Part shown: piece by piece, positions 15,090 to 24,339 of the stretch
Layout of the letters: each line of letters opens with the position of its first letter
Numbering within the stretch: position 1 is the stretch's first letter
NCBI GenBank assembly: GCA_017853885.1
Contig: JAFMIR010000029.1
Span: 1 to 51,691, forward strand
Reading direction: 5' to 3'
Source: Prosthecobacter sp.
GTDB taxonomy: Bacteria > Verrucomicrobiota > Verrucomicrobiia > Verrucomicrobiales > Verrucomicrobiaceae
Length of the DNA: 51,691 nucleotides
Notes under the pieces: model-generated
Databases searched by the model: none
The model's input: the letters and a program-made list of their open reading frames with translations, nothing else
What the model was told of the DNA's origin: nothing
Translations under genes and position numbers: made by a program

Positions 15090-16196
15090 ATGACATCGAC
15101 ACCGTCTTTCGCCAACCGCGCAGCCTCATGGATCGACTGGATGTTCGGATTTGCGGCGGTGATGGTTCTTGTAGCGGTTTGTTCGGTCATTCCCGCACTC
15201 AATCTTCTCAGCCTTGGTTACCTGCTGCACGTGAGCGGTGCCGTGGCGAGGTCAGGCAAATGGCGGGATGGCTTCATTGGCGTGCGAAAAGCCTCCGTCA
15301 TTGGCAGCGCGGCCGCCGGCGCCTGGGTGGTGATGTGGCCTGCGCGGATCGCCTCGGAATTCTGGCGTGACGCAGAGACCATCGCAGCCGACAGCCACGT
15401 CGTGATGATTTGGAAGGCGGGAACCCTCATGCTGTTTGCTTTGACGCTCATCCACATCGTGTGGGCCTGCCTGCGTGGCGGCCGCTGGTGGCACTTTTTG
15501 TGGCCTGCGCCCCTCAAGCTGCATCACTGGCTGAAATCAGCCGACAGCTTTTCACAGGTCAACCAGGCGTTGCATACCTATGTGCTGGGCTTGCGGTTGC
15601 CATTTTACTTCTGGCTTGGCGTGAGAGGCTTTGCCGGAGCGCTGGCATGGCTCGGGGTGCCTGCGGGGATTCTTTTCACGGCCACACGAATGCCGCCGGG
15701 CGGCGCGCTGGCGCTCTCATTGTTCGGGGGGCTTCTTTTGCTTTTCGTGGTGATTCACCTGCCGTTTCTGCAAGCGCATCTGGCAGAAACCCAACGCTTC
15801 CAAGCCATCTTCGACATTCGTGAGGTGCGACGCCGGTTCCTGCGGGCACCCATCGCGTTCTGCATGGCTTTTTTCATCACCGTGCTACTGGCTGTCCCAC
15901 TTTATTTGCTGAAGATCGAGCTCACACCTCGTGAGCTCAGTTGGCTGCCGGCGCTGCTGTTTGTGATCTGCATCTTCCCCGCCCGTTTGCTTACAGGTTG
16001 GGCAATAAGTCGGGCGCAACGTCGCGAAGCCCCACAGCACGGTTTTTGGCGCTGGACCGCTCGCCTCGGCATCTTCCCCATGGCGCTTGCTTACGTGATC
16101 GTCGTTTATGCCGCGCCTTATTTAAGTTGGAACGGTGTTTGGAGCCTGCTAGAGCAGCACGCCTTCCTCGTGCCCGCGCCGCTGTTAGCGCTTTAG
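15090..16196 (+). CDS. Polytopic membrane protein of unknown function
   Basis: A 368-residue protein from ATG 15090. I see about seven hydrophobic segments: FAAVMVLVAVCSVIPALNLL (about 20-40), SAAAGAWVVMWPA, WKAGTLMLFALTLIHIVWA, LAWLGVPAGILFTA, LALSLFGGLLLLFVVIHLPF, IAFCMAFFITVLLAVPLYLL and LSWLPALLFVICIFPARLLT, with a last one near FPMALAYVIVVYAAPYLSW. There is no signature of a transporter or enzyme. Layout resembles DUF4013-like membrane proteins found in Planctomycetes, a weak impression. It is divergent from the sigma operon and 65 bp upstream of hflK, but hflK has its own good ribosome-binding site. Confidence 0.75.
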   Translation: MTSTPSFANRAASWIDWMFGFAAVMVLVAVCSVIPALNLLSLGYLLHVSGAVARSGKWRDGFIGVRKASVIGSAAAGAWVVMWPARIASEFWRDAETIAADSHVVMIWKAGTLMLFALTLIHIVWACLRGGRWWHFLWPAPLKLHHWLKSADSFSQVNQALHTYVLGLRLPFYFWLGVRGFAGALAWLGVPAGILFTATRMPPGGALALSLFGGLLLLFVVIHLPFLQAHLAETQRFQAIFDIREVRRRFLRAPIAFCMAFFITVLLAVPLYLLKIELTPRELSWLPALLFVICIFPARLLTGWAISRAQRREAPQHGFWRWTARLGIFPMALAYVIVVYAAPYLSWNGVWSLLEQHAFLVPAPLLAL

Positions 16197-16261
16197 GGTG
16201 TAATTTCCGCCTATTTATGCACTTTGCGCCAAAAGCCGGACCCTGCTAAGGAGCAACCTCC

Positions 16262-17239
16262 ATGGCTGCTCTCCCTCCCCTTCCCGGCGCTCCAAAGATC
16301 CGTATCAACTCGAAGCTTATCCTCGGCATCCTGATCGCCTTGGTGATCGTCGTGGGATTCTTTTCGAGCTTTTACTCTGTGCCTGCGAACTCTGTGGCTG
16401 TGGTGCAGCGCTTCGGCGCTTACCTCAAAACCTCGGAGCCCGGACTGCACTTCAAGCTCCCTTGGGGCATTGATACCATCACCCCGGTCGAAGTTGCCCG
16501 ACAGCAAAAGCTTGAGTTTGGCTTTGCCACGCCTGGAGCCACGAATTCCTACCAATACGCCGAGACCTACGAGGAGATGGAGCAAGAGAAGACCATGGTC
16601 ACCGGTGATTTGAACACCGCGCTCGTCGAGTGGGTGGTGCAATACACCATCGAGGAACCGGAGAAGTATCTCTTCACCTTCCGCGATCCTCTACAAACAC
16701 TTCGCGATTTGTCCCAAGCCTCCATGCGTGAGGTGGTGGGCGATCGAAGTGTAGACGAAGTGCTCACGGTGGGGCGCCAAGAGATGGAAATCAAAGCCGC
16801 CGAACGCCTCCGCCAACTCGTGAAGACCCTGAGCATCGGCATCCGCATCGACCAAATCCAGCTTGGCAATGTGAACCCGCCGCGCAGTGTTGAAATGAGT
16901 TTCAGCGATGTAAACAAGGCGCAGCAGGAAAAAGAATCCTCCGTCAATCAGGCCAAGGCGGAATACTTCAAGGCCGTCCCGCGTGCCCGCGGCGAAGCCA
17001 AGCAGAAAATCAGTGCCGCCGAAGGCTACGCCACCAAGCGCATCAACGAGGCCGAGGGCGATGCAAACCGCTTCCAGGCCCTACTGACTGAATTCAAGAA
17101 AGCCCCCGAGGTCACGAAAAAGCGCATCTACCTCGAAACGATGTCCGAGATCCTGCCCGGCGTGCCCAACAAGGTTATCCTCGATGAGAAGGCGCCACAG
17201 TTCCTCCCGCTCATGAACCTCAACTCCCAAGCGAAGTAA
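16262..17239 (+). CDS. hflK: HflK, FtsH protease modulator (SPFH protein)
   Basis: A 325-residue inner-membrane protein that pairs with HflC to cage the FtsH protease. AAGGAG at 16248-16253 sits eight bases before ATG 16262. A short cytoplasmic N-terminus leads into one membrane helix (LILGILIALVIVVGFFSSFY, about 19-38). The SPFH/band-7 domain follows (SVPANSVAVVQRFGAYLKTS, PGLHFKLPWGID, QYTIEEPEKYLF, RIDQIQLGNVNPP). The coiled-coil Ala/Glu-rich segment is about 215-280. Length is slightly below proteobacterial HflK, whose Gly-rich N-terminus is absent here. hflC starts four bases downstream. Confidence 0.93.
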   Translation: MAALPPLPGAPKIRINSKLILGILIALVIVVGFFSSFYSVPANSVAVVQRFGAYLKTSEPGLHFKLPWGIDTITPVEVARQQKLEFGFATPGATNSYQYAETYEEMEQEKTMVTGDLNTALVEWVVQYTIEEPEKYLFTFRDPLQTLRDLSQASMREVVGDRSVDEVLTVGRQEMEIKAAERLRQLVKTLSIGIRIDQIQLGNVNPPRSVEMSFSDVNKAQQEKESSVNQAKAEYFKAVPRARGEAKQKISAAEGYATKRINEAEGDANRFQALLTEFKKAPEVTKKRIYLETMSEILPGVPNKVILDEKAPQFLPLMNLNSQAK

Positions 17240-17243
17240 TCCC

Positions 17244-18284
17244 ATGAAAGCCACGCTCATCCTCATTGGCCTCATCGCCCTCTCCATCCTGCTCGGCTCG
17301 GGTTTCTACACCGTTGATATGACGGAGCAGGTCATCGTCACTCAGTTCGGCATGCCCGTGAGCGAACCCGTCACGGAAGCCGGGCTGCATTGGAAGACTC
17401 CTTTCATTCAAAGCGTGAACCGCTTTGAAAAACGCGTCATGGAATGGGACGGGCCCGCTGCCAAGATGCCCACGAAAGACAAGGTCTTCATCGTCGTCGA
17501 CACCTTTGGCCGATGGCAGGTGGACGACGTAATGACGTATTTCAAAAAGCTGCGTGATGAACGCAGCGCCCTCAGCCGCCTCAATGACATCTTGGGTAGC
17601 GAGACGCGCAATGTGATCGCCCGTCACAATTTCATCGAGGCCGTGCGCACCACCAAGGACCGCCAAGTCTCACCCGAAGCTCTTGCCATGAGCGCCGCCA
17701 TGTCCACCCACACCAAGGACGCTCCGCCGCAAGGGCTGCCATCGATCATGAAGGGCCGCGTCATGCTGGAGGAGGAGATTTTCAAGAGCGCCGAATCCAA
17801 GGTGAAGGAATACGGCGTGAAGTTGCTCGATGTCCGCTTCAAGCGCATCGACTACGATTCCAGTGTCAGCGCCTCCATCCATCAGCGCATGATGACGGAA
17901 CGCCAGAAGATCGCCGAGATGCATCGAAGCGAGGGTGCCGGTCAGGCGGCTGAAATTCTCGGAGAACGTGAGCGTGACCTCGCTGAGATCGAATCCGAGG
18001 CTTACCGCAAGGTCCAGGAAGTCGAAGGAGCTGCGGATGCGAAGGCAACCGAGATCTATGCGAAGGCCTACAACCAGTCCAAGGAGGCCGTGGAACTCTT
18101 TGAGTTTCTCAAAACCATGGACGCCTACAAAAAGTTTGTGACCAAGGGAACCCAGCTGATTTTCACCACCGACAGCGACCTCTTCCGCTTCCTCAAATCG
18201 GCCGATCCGAAAGCCGCGCCCACCTTGAATCCGTCCATTCCTGATGCGCTGAACAAGCTGCCTACGCTGCTCGAAGTGAAGTAA
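17244..18284 (+). CDS. hflC: HflC, FtsH protease modulator (SPFH protein)
   Basis: A 346-residue partner of HflK. The N-terminal membrane helix (ATLILIGLIALSILLGSGFY, residues 3-22) acts as anchor. The SPFH domain contains VDMTEQVIVTQFGMPV, EAGLHWKTPFIQSVNRFEKR, FGRWQVDDVMTYF and VKLLDVRFKRIDYD. The coiled-coil region EILGERERDLAEIESEAYRK leads to MDAYKKFV and the typical DSDLFRFL ending. A 40-residue stretch around RTTKDRQVSPEALAMSA looks longer than in E. coli HflC. The next gene starts on the very next base after its TAA. Confidence 0.93.
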   Translation: MKATLILIGLIALSILLGSGFYTVDMTEQVIVTQFGMPVSEPVTEAGLHWKTPFIQSVNRFEKRVMEWDGPAAKMPTKDKVFIVVDTFGRWQVDDVMTYFKKLRDERSALSRLNDILGSETRNVIARHNFIEAVRTTKDRQVSPEALAMSAAMSTHTKDAPPQGLPSIMKGRVMLEEEIFKSAESKVKEYGVKLLDVRFKRIDYDSSVSASIHQRMMTERQKIAEMHRSEGAGQAAEILGERERDLAEIESEAYRKVQEVEGAADAKATEIYAKAYNQSKEAVELFEFLKTMDAYKKFVTKGTQLIFTTDSDLFRFLKSADPKAAPTLNPSIPDALNKLPTLLEVK

Positions 18285-19244
18285 ATGGACAACACACTTT
18301 CCTTCTGGCGTCCCTTTGCCTCCATCTCGGGCCTGATCGAAACCGCCTGCTTCCTCGCGCTGGCTGGCACTTGGCTCGGTAGCCTCGGTTCCCTTCACTG
18401 GCTGCTCGATCTCTTTTCGCACTTTCGGCTGCAATACATCATCCTGTGCACGTTGGTGCTTGTTTGGGCCCTATGGAGACGCAAGCGGTCGCTGGGCCTT
18501 GTCGCAGTGGCTTCACTTTTTGCGAATGCTTGGCCCGTTTTTCAAGCTCACCACACCGGAGAACCTGGCGAAGGGAACCTGAAGCTCATGACCTTCAATG
18601 TGTTCTGCGGGCACCCAGAGCCTGCACGGGTCATCGAGCATGTGTTGAACGCTGATGCTGACATCGTCTGCCTCCTTGAAACCGACTCGAACTGGGACAA
18701 ACACCTCCAGCCGTTGCGTAACAAATATCCACACCATGCCGAGCAGCTTGAATACGGCGCCTTCGGAATGGCCTGCTTCACCCGACTGCCGGTGAGGAAG
18801 CTGACGACGCGATACTTTGCCCACGAGGGGTTCCCCAGTCTCGTGATGGAGCTGGAGCGCGATGGCAAACCTCTCACTGTCATTGCCACGCATCCGCCCC
18901 CGCCCATGACACTTCAAACCGCCACCATCTGGCAGCGACAGTTCATCGAGATAGCCAAATTTGTCTCAACCATACCCCACGACCTGATCCTCGCCGGCGA
19001 CCTTAATGCCACACCTTGGTGCCACGGAACGCGCCTTCTTCTAAAGGCAAGCGGCCTCCAGTTCCGCTCCGCCGATCCCGTCTGGCAACCCACTTGGGGC
19101 CTCGAAACAATTCTGATGATTCCCATCGACCACGTGCTCGTCAAAGGCGGCCTCAGCATCACGCAGAGAACCATCGGTCAAGAGGTGGGCTCCGATCACA
19201 GGTCTGTGATCGTCCAACTGCGTGATCAGGCCGATCCTCCCTGA
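18285..19244 (+). CDS. Membrane-anchored endonuclease/exonuclease/phosphatase (EEP) family protein
   Basis: A 319-residue protein. Two membrane helices at about 15-35 and 47-70 precede a periplasmic or cytoplasmic EEP domain, similar in build to YafD-like proteins. Catalytic landmarks are MTFNVFCG (Asn), VCLLETDSNW (metal Glu), VIATHPPPP, LILAGDLNATPW (Asp/Asn) and GSDHRSVIVQL (Asp-His). EEP enzymes cleave phosphodiester or phosphomonoester bonds in nucleic acids, lipids or phosphoinositides; the substrate is unknown here. Its ATG directly abuts the hflC stop, so it is probably translationally coupled to hflKC. Confidence 0.87.
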   Translation: MDNTLSFWRPFASISGLIETACFLALAGTWLGSLGSLHWLLDLFSHFRLQYIILCTLVLVWALWRRKRSLGLVAVASLFANAWPVFQAHHTGEPGEGNLKLMTFNVFCGHPEPARVIEHVLNADADIVCLLETDSNWDKHLQPLRNKYPHHAEQLEYGAFGMACFTRLPVRKLTTRYFAHEGFPSLVMELERDGKPLTVIATHPPPPMTLQTATIWQRQFIEIAKFVSTIPHDLILAGDLNATPWCHGTRLLLKASGLQFRSADPVWQPTWGLETILMIPIDHVLVKGGLSITQRTIGQEVGSDHRSVIVQLRDQADPP

Positions 19245-19296
19245 TTGTGTTCAAATCGGCAAAAAAGGCGTTCCGGGGCCCGTAGGTTAAAGTGAC

Positions 19297-21486
19297 ATGA
19301 ACTTGCGTCCCATCCTCCCCCTCCTGCTTGCCGCGCCCGCCTTCGCGGCGGACACGCTGCGTCCGCTCAACTTTGCGAACGACATCGTGCCCATTTTAAC
19401 GAAGGGCGGATGCAACAGCGGTGGCTGCCACGGGAAGGCGGGTGGACAGAACGGTTTTAAGCTATCGCTTCTGGGTTTTGAGCCGCAGGAAGATTATGAA
19501 CATATCGTCAAGGAGGCGCGCGGACGCCGCCTCTTCCCAGCCGCGCCCCAGCAAAGCTTGCTGCTGACCAAAGGCACTGCGCAGACCCCGCACGGGGGTG
19601 GCAAAAAACTCGATCCGGCTTCCGAGGACTACGCAGACTTGGTGCGCTGGATTCGCGAGGGCATGCCTTACGGCAAAGACACCGATCCGAAAATGGCACG
19701 CATCAGCGTAGAGCCCTCCAAGTTGACGATGCCGCTCCAAGGCTCACAGCAGCTCAAGGTGACTGCACATTACAACGATGGCTCGATGCGCGATGTGACG
19801 AAGCGTGCTCTCTATGAGGCCAACGAGAAAGCCATGGCCGAAACCAGTGAGACCGGACTCGTGAAGCTCTTTGACTTGCCGGGTGATGTCGCAGTGATGG
19901 TGCGTTACCAAGGCAAGGTGTCCACCTTCCGCGCCACGGTACCTCTGGGTGCTCCAGTGGCTGCTTTGCCACCAGTGGGCAATTTTGTGGATGAACTCGT
20001 CTTTTCGAAACTGAAAACCATCGGCATCCCACCCTCCGAAATCGCTGACGACGGAACCTTTGTCCGCCGAGTTACACTCGACATCGCCGGCCGACTACCC
20101 ACCGCGAGCGAAATGAAGGACTTTATGGCCTCGAAAGACGCGAACAAGCGCACCGCACTTGTCGATCGACTGCTGGAGAGTCCTGACTACGCCGAGTTTT
20201 TCGCGAACAAGTGGTCTGCGCTCCTGCGCAACCAGCGCACACAACCCGTTTACGCTCGTGGCACCTACCTGTTCTGGCAGTGGATTCGCGACAGCATCGC
20301 AGACAACAAACCTTACGACCAGTTCGTGCGTGAGGTTGTCGCCGCCGCAGGCGATATCGAACAGAGCCCGCCTGTCGCGTGGTATCGCCAAGTCAAAGAG
20401 CAGAAGCAGCAGATGGAGGACGTGGCTCAGTTGTTCCTTGGCACGCGCATGCAGTGCGCCCAGTGTCATCACCATCCCTTCGAAAAGTGGAGCCAACAGG
20501 ACTATTATGGTTTCGCCGCCTTCTTTGCAAATGTCGCGAGAAAGTCTTCTGCCTTCACTGGCGAAGAGCTGATCTATCACAAACGCGGCATTGCACAGAC
20601 ACAGAACATCCGCACCAAGGAAAATGTGATGCCCACCAGCCTCGGTGGCGCCGCATTGAAGCTCAAACCCGAGCAAGATCCGCGTGTCTCGCTGGCCGAG
20701 TGGATGCGTGCGAAGGACAATCCCTTCTTCGCTCACACGCTGGTGAACCGTTACTGGAAGCACTTCTTCAACCGCGGCCTCGTCGAGCCTGAAGATGACA
20801 TGCGCGAGACAAATCCTCCGGTGAACCCAGAGCTGCTGAGCGCCCTTGCCACCGATTTTATCAAGAACGGCTATGACCTCAAAAAACTGATCCGCACCAT
20901 CGCCACAAGCACGACTTACCAGCTAAGCGCCGTGCCAAACGCGCATAATGCTAAGGACCGCCAGAACTTCAGCCGCTATTACCCAAAACGCCTTAATGCA
21001 GAGGTGCTTTACGACGCCGTGAACACACTGCTCGATGTTGAGACCAACTTCGCCGGCCAAGCTCCAGGCACCCGCGCCGTCGCGCTGCCGGACAACAGCT
21101 ACAATCAGAGCACCTACTTCCTCAGTGTCTTTGGTCGCCCAGACTCGTCGAGCGCCTGCGAATGCGAGCGCACGCAGGAAGCCAGCCTTGCGCAGAGCCT
21201 GCATCTCCTGAACGCTGCTGACATCCAGACCCAGCTCGCCCGCGGCAATGGCCGAGCCGACAGGCTCACCAAGGATACGCGCCCTGACGACGATAAAATC
21301 ACCGACCTCTACCACATCGCGCTCAGTCGCGACCCGAATGCCGAAGAAGTGAAATTCGCCCGGTCTCACTTGGAAAAGAAAATCAAGTCCAAGACGGGTG
21401 AAGCAGCGTCTCAAGGCAAAAAGGAAGCCTATGAGGACATCCTCTGGGCCCTTCTGAACACAAAAGAGTTTCTCTTCAATCATTGA
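19297..21486 (+). CDS. DUF1549/DUF1553 exported protein with N-terminal haem-like motif and Ig-like domain
   Basis: A 729-residue protein with a Sec signal (MNLRPILPLLLAAPAFAA). The N-terminus carries CNSGGCH (Cys39, Cys44, His45): CxxxxCH, unlike the usual CxxCH. Residues of about 132-218 look like a bacterial Ig-like (BIG2-type) domain (ISVEPSKLTMPLQGSQQLKV, HYNDGSMRDVTK). DUF1549 follows (RRVTLDIAGRLPTASEM, LLESPDYAEFFANKWS, CAQCHHHPFEKW). DUF1553 comes next (SLAEWMRAKDNPFFAHTLVN, YWKHFFNRGLVEPEDDMRET), ending LLNTKEFLFNH. It resembles the BIG2-PSD1 class known from Planctomycetes. No DUF1501 gene is adjacent, unlike the two other PSD1 genes here. Function is unknown. Confidence 0.92.
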   Translation: MNLRPILPLLLAAPAFAADTLRPLNFANDIVPILTKGGCNSGGCHGKAGGQNGFKLSLLGFEPQEDYEHIVKEARGRRLFPAAPQQSLLLTKGTAQTPHGGGKKLDPASEDYADLVRWIREGMPYGKDTDPKMARISVEPSKLTMPLQGSQQLKVTAHYNDGSMRDVTKRALYEANEKAMAETSETGLVKLFDLPGDVAVMVRYQGKVSTFRATVPLGAPVAALPPVGNFVDELVFSKLKTIGIPPSEIADDGTFVRRVTLDIAGRLPTASEMKDFMASKDANKRTALVDRLLESPDYAEFFANKWSALLRNQRTQPVYARGTYLFWQWIRDSIADNKPYDQFVREVVAAAGDIEQSPPVAWYRQVKEQKQQMEDVAQLFLGTRMQCAQCHHHPFEKWSQQDYYGFAAFFANVARKSSAFTGEELIYHKRGIAQTQNIRTKENVMPTSLGGAALKLKPEQDPRVSLAEWMRAKDNPFFAHTLVNRYWKHFFNRGLVEPEDDMRETNPPVNPELLSALATDFIKNGYDLKKLIRTIATSTTYQLSAVPNAHNAKDRQNFSRYYPKRLNAEVLYDAVNTLLDVETNFAGQAPGTRAVALPDNSYNQSTYFLSVFGRPDSSSACECERTQEASLAQSLHLLNAADIQTQLARGNGRADRLTKDTRPDDDKITDLYHIALSRDPNAEEVKFARSHLEKKIKSKTGEAASQGKKEAYEDILWALLNTKEFLFNH

Positions 21487-21494
21487 TCCGCTCT

Positions 21495-21517
21495 CCGGTC
21501 AGGCAATGCCTAACCGG
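21495..21517. terminator. Hairpin between convergent PSD1 and racemase genes
   Basis: CCGGT-C-AGGCA and TGCCT-A-ACCGG form an 11-position stem with one C/A mismatch around a tight centre. The hairpin lies eight bases after the PSD1 stop and includes the stop codon of the convergent racemase gene. There is no long T-run. It is probably a shared 3' element. Confidence 0.45.
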
Positions 21518-22362
21518 AACGGGTCGGAAGGCTCGAATAAGAGCGTTGATTCAGCGGTGATGAATGCCTCACCAGTGATGGTGGGTATGATGCCGCCCAT
21601 CCCCAGCTCATAGCTTCCCTCAAACACACTGCCTAGAATGCTTTCCTGCCTCCAGACTCTGCCGGGCGCGAGTTTTCCGTCCGCAGCAAGGCAGGCGAGC
21701 TTGGCACTGGTGCCGGTGCCACAGGCAGAGCGATCGTATTGACCACCCGGGCACATCACGAAATTCCGGCTATCATTGCCAGCGGCCTGAGGTGGAGCAA
21801 AAAGCTCGATATGATCGACCTCCGGATAGCCTGCCGCATTCACGGCAGTGCGCATGGCCAAGCTAGCCTCCATCAACCTTGGCACATTTTGGAGCGTCAG
21901 GTCCAGCCCATGATCCGAGACTAGGAAAAACCAGTTTCCTCCCCATGCCACATCACCGGTTACATCACCGGCTCGGACCGCGACCGCCTTCCGCCAGGCT
22001 GGGACGTTGCGAATGCTCACGCGCCCATCGTCATGGAGAGTGGCTGTTACAAGACCCACCGGCGTCTCCACGCGATGCATGCCAGTGGTGATGCGGCCAA
22101 GGTGCCTCAAAGTGGCAATCACACCCATCATACCATGACCGCACATGCCTAGCAGGCCCACATTGTTAAAAAAAACCACGCTGGCTGCGCACGTGGCATC
22201 ACGCGGCTCGACAAGCAGTGCTCCCACAAGAACCTCATGGCCGCGCGGTTCGCACAGGATGGCCCTGCGCCAGATTTCAAGCTCTTCCACTGCCACCCCA
22301 CCAAGCACCACGCGCGTGGGCTCACCGCCAGTGTGGGAATCAATGATCGCAATGCGCTTCAT
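21499..22362 (-). CDS. Proline racemase/4-hydroxyproline epimerase family enzyme
   Basis: A 287-residue cofactor-independent amino-acid racemase family member. Both catalytic cysteines are present: Cys74 in GMCGHGMMG and Cys214 in [12 protein letters not shown]. Two cysteines argue for racemase or epimerase activity rather than trans-3-hydroxyproline dehydration, where the first Cys is Thr. The N-terminus [16 protein letters not shown] is typical. It is about 25-45 residues shorter than common proline racemases. No hydroxyproline catabolic genes are adjacent. It is divergent from miaB over 138 bp and convergent with the PSD1 gene. Substrate (proline, cis/trans-4-hydroxyproline or another) is undecided. 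Confidence 0.88.
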   Translation of the reverse strand: MKRIAIIDSHTGGEPTRVVLGGVAVEELEIWRRAILCEPRGHEVLVGALLVEPRDATCAASVVFFNNVGLLGMCGHGMMGVIATLRHLGRITTGMHRVETPVGLVTATLHDDGRVSIRNVPAWRKAVAVRAGDVTGDVAWGGNWFFLVSDHGLDLTLQNVPRLMEASLAMRTAVNAAGYPEVDHIELFAPPQAAGNDSRNFVMCPGGQYDRSACGTGTSAKLACLAADGKLAPGRVWRQESILGSVFEGSYELGMGGIIPTITGEAFITAESTLLFEPSDPFRLGIA

Positions 22363-22500
22363 GCAGCAGGATGCAAGCGCTCACCTCCACCTTCTTGCAC
22401 AATTCTGGAAGCACTGGCGTGAAAATGGTCAAAGCCACCTGATAAGCTGACATGCTGCAGGTTGTTATTTTTTCTCTGGGGGCTACTGTCCGAGCCGCCA

Positions 22501-23859
22501 ATGCCCCGCGTCCACATCAAAACCTACGGCTGCCAGATGAACGAGCGTGACACCGAGCAGGTGTCTCAAATGTTTGTTGAGCGCGGCTACACGATGACGG
22601 CGGATGACACAGATGCCGACGTGGTTTTGATCAATACCTGCTCCGTGCGTGACCAAGCGGAGCAAAAAGCGCTGGGCAAAATGGGCATGGTGCGCCGTCG
22701 GCGCATCCCGCTCGTCACCGGCTTCATGGGCTGCATGGCACAAAGCCGCGGCAGTGAACTCGTGGACAAAGCCAAAGTCGATCTCGTGGTCGGCACGCAG
22801 AAGTATCACCGCGTCGTAGATTACGTCGATGAGATTATCCGCAAGAAAGAAGCTACCCTCATGGATGATGAACGCTTCTCGATTGTCGATGTGGAAGAGG
22901 AAGAGAAATCGCAGAACACCATCCGAGACCACACACTGAAAGAAAAGCAGTCCAGCGCCTTCGTGAGCATCATGCAAGGCTGCAACATGAAATGCACTTT
23001 CTGCATCGTGCCCTATACGCGTGGCGGAGAGCGCGGTCGCCCCATCGCTGACATTGTGGAGGAAGTGAAACGCCTCTCTGACCGCGGGGTGAAAGAAGTC
23101 ACGCTGCTCGGCCAGATTGTGAATCTCTACGGCCGCCACGAATTCCCCGTCGTCGATGGCAAAAGCCCATTCGTGCAGCTTTTGGAGGCGGTTCATGAGG
23201 TTCCCGGCATCCGCCGCATTCGTTTCACCAGCCCTCATCCTATCGGCTATAAGAAGGATCTCATTGAGGCCTTCACCTACCTACCGAAGCTTGCCGAACA
23301 CGTCCACCTTCCCGTCCAAAGCGGCAGTGATGCCATCTTGAAGCGGATGCACAGGCCTTACTCCAGTGCGAAGTTCAGCGAGCTTGTCGAGCGCATCCGC
23401 ACCGCACGTCCCGGCATCGCCGTGACCACCGATGTCATCGTTGGCTTCCCGGGCGAAACCGAGGAACACTACCTGGAGACCCGCGCCCTGTTTGAGAAGC
23501 TGCGTTTCGACAACGCCTTCGTTTTCCGCTACTCCAAACGCCGCGGCACACCCGCTGCCGAGATGGACGATGCCCTCCAGGTGCCGGAACGCATCAAGGA
23601 GGAGCGCAATCAAGATCTCCTCGCCCTTGTGAACCGCATCGCCCTGCCGCTCTATGAGGCGTTTGTCGGCAAAGAGGTCGAAATCCTCTGCGAAGGCCCG
23701 AGCAAGACCAACGATTCCCGCCTCACCGGGCGCACAGGCTCAAACCGCATCGTTGTATTCGATGGCAATCCCCAGCGTCTCACCGGCGAGATCTTTCATG
23801 TGCGAATCACTGAAGCCGGTCACTTCACTTTGTTTGGTGATCCGGTGCTCAACGCATGA
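22501..23859 (+). CDS. miaB: tRNA-2-methylthio-N6-dimethylallyladenosine synthase MiaB
   Basis: A 452-residue radical-SAM methylthiotransferase acting on i6A37 of tRNAs that read UNN codons. I choose ATG 22501 (MPRVHIKTYGCQMNERD) over a non-family N-terminal extension. The N-terminal UPF0004 cluster ligands are Cys11, Cys47 and Cys78. The radical-SAM cluster is CNMKCTFC (Cys161, 165, 168), followed by VPYTRGGERGR. A TRAM domain occupies about 380-450 (GKEVEILCEGPSK). KTYGCQMN and TRGGERGR favour MiaB over RimO or MtaB. It stands alone, divergent from the racemase gene. Confidence 0.95.
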   Translation: MPRVHIKTYGCQMNERDTEQVSQMFVERGYTMTADDTDADVVLINTCSVRDQAEQKALGKMGMVRRRRIPLVTGFMGCMAQSRGSELVDKAKVDLVVGTQKYHRVVDYVDEIIRKKEATLMDDERFSIVDVEEEEKSQNTIRDHTLKEKQSSAFVSIMQGCNMKCTFCIVPYTRGGERGRPIADIVEEVKRLSDRGVKEVTLLGQIVNLYGRHEFPVVDGKSPFVQLLEAVHEVPGIRRIRFTSPHPIGYKKDLIEAFTYLPKLAEHVHLPVQSGSDAILKRMHRPYSSAKFSELVERIRTARPGIAVTTDVIVGFPGETEEHYLETRALFEKLRFDNAFVFRYSKRRGTPAAEMDDALQVPERIKEERNQDLLALVNRIALPLYEAFVGKEVEILCEGPSKTNDSRLTGRTGSNRIVVFDGNPQRLTGEIFHVRITEAGHFTLFGDPVLNA

Positions 23860-23925
23860 CGCGGGCGGATTCTGGGCTGGTCTGCAGACGTGGCAGAAAC
23901 TGACATCTGCTAGCCTCAGCAGGCT

Positions 23926-24258
23926 TCAGCGTGTGACCGCAGGAAAAGTCTCCACGTCTGGAGCATCCACAAAGAACTCACTCGCGTCACCATCCGGCAC
24001 GCCATGATTCCGGATGCCTTCGAGTCGGCGACGACTGCCACGTTCAGTGGAGGGGCGATTCGCTGTGCGCTGGATGAAATCCGTGATCACCGGGGCGGCG
24101 ACAACCGCACTCGCGGCCAGCAAGGTCAGGGCGATCACATTCGAAGAGCCGCGGCGCATGCCACGACCAAACAGAATACCCAAGGCACAGCCAGCAGCAG
24201 CCGGCGCGATGACGTTGGCGTAGTTTTCATAGCTCAAGGTTGGGTTTTCTTTTTGCAT
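23926..24258 (-). CDS. Small hypothetical membrane protein
   Basis: A 110-residue protein I do not recognise. Two hydrophobic stretches, VIAPAAAGCALGILFG (about 16-31) and NVIALTLLAASAVVAAPVIT (about 40-59), are joined by a short basic loop (RGMRRGSS). A polar, charged C-terminal half ends in PDVETFPAVTR. The layout suggests a two-helix membrane hairpin with a soluble tail. It is divergent from the mannose-1-phosphate guanylyltransferase gene and convergent with miaB, separated by 66 bp that hold a weak hairpin (23912-23925). The match of hydrophobic segments and loops supports a real gene; function is unknown. Confidence 0.5.
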   Translation of the reverse strand: MQKENPTLSYENYANVIAPAAAGCALGILFGRGMRRGSSNVIALTLLAASAVVAAPVITDFIQRTANRPSTERGSRRRLEGIRNHGVPDGDASEFFVDAPDVETFPAVTR

Positions 24259-24339
24259 GGCTCATCATAAACGCGGCCCGAACAAACTCCAAAGAGGAAT
24301 TTGCCCGATCATTGCTCCCTCTCTAAGGACCCAACATTC

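Noticed and set aside
22462..22500. Upstream in-frame start for miaB adding 13 residues
   Set aside because: The extra residues (MLFFLWGLL) look like a chance hydrophobic stretch; MiaB is cytosolic and its family begins near ATG 22501.
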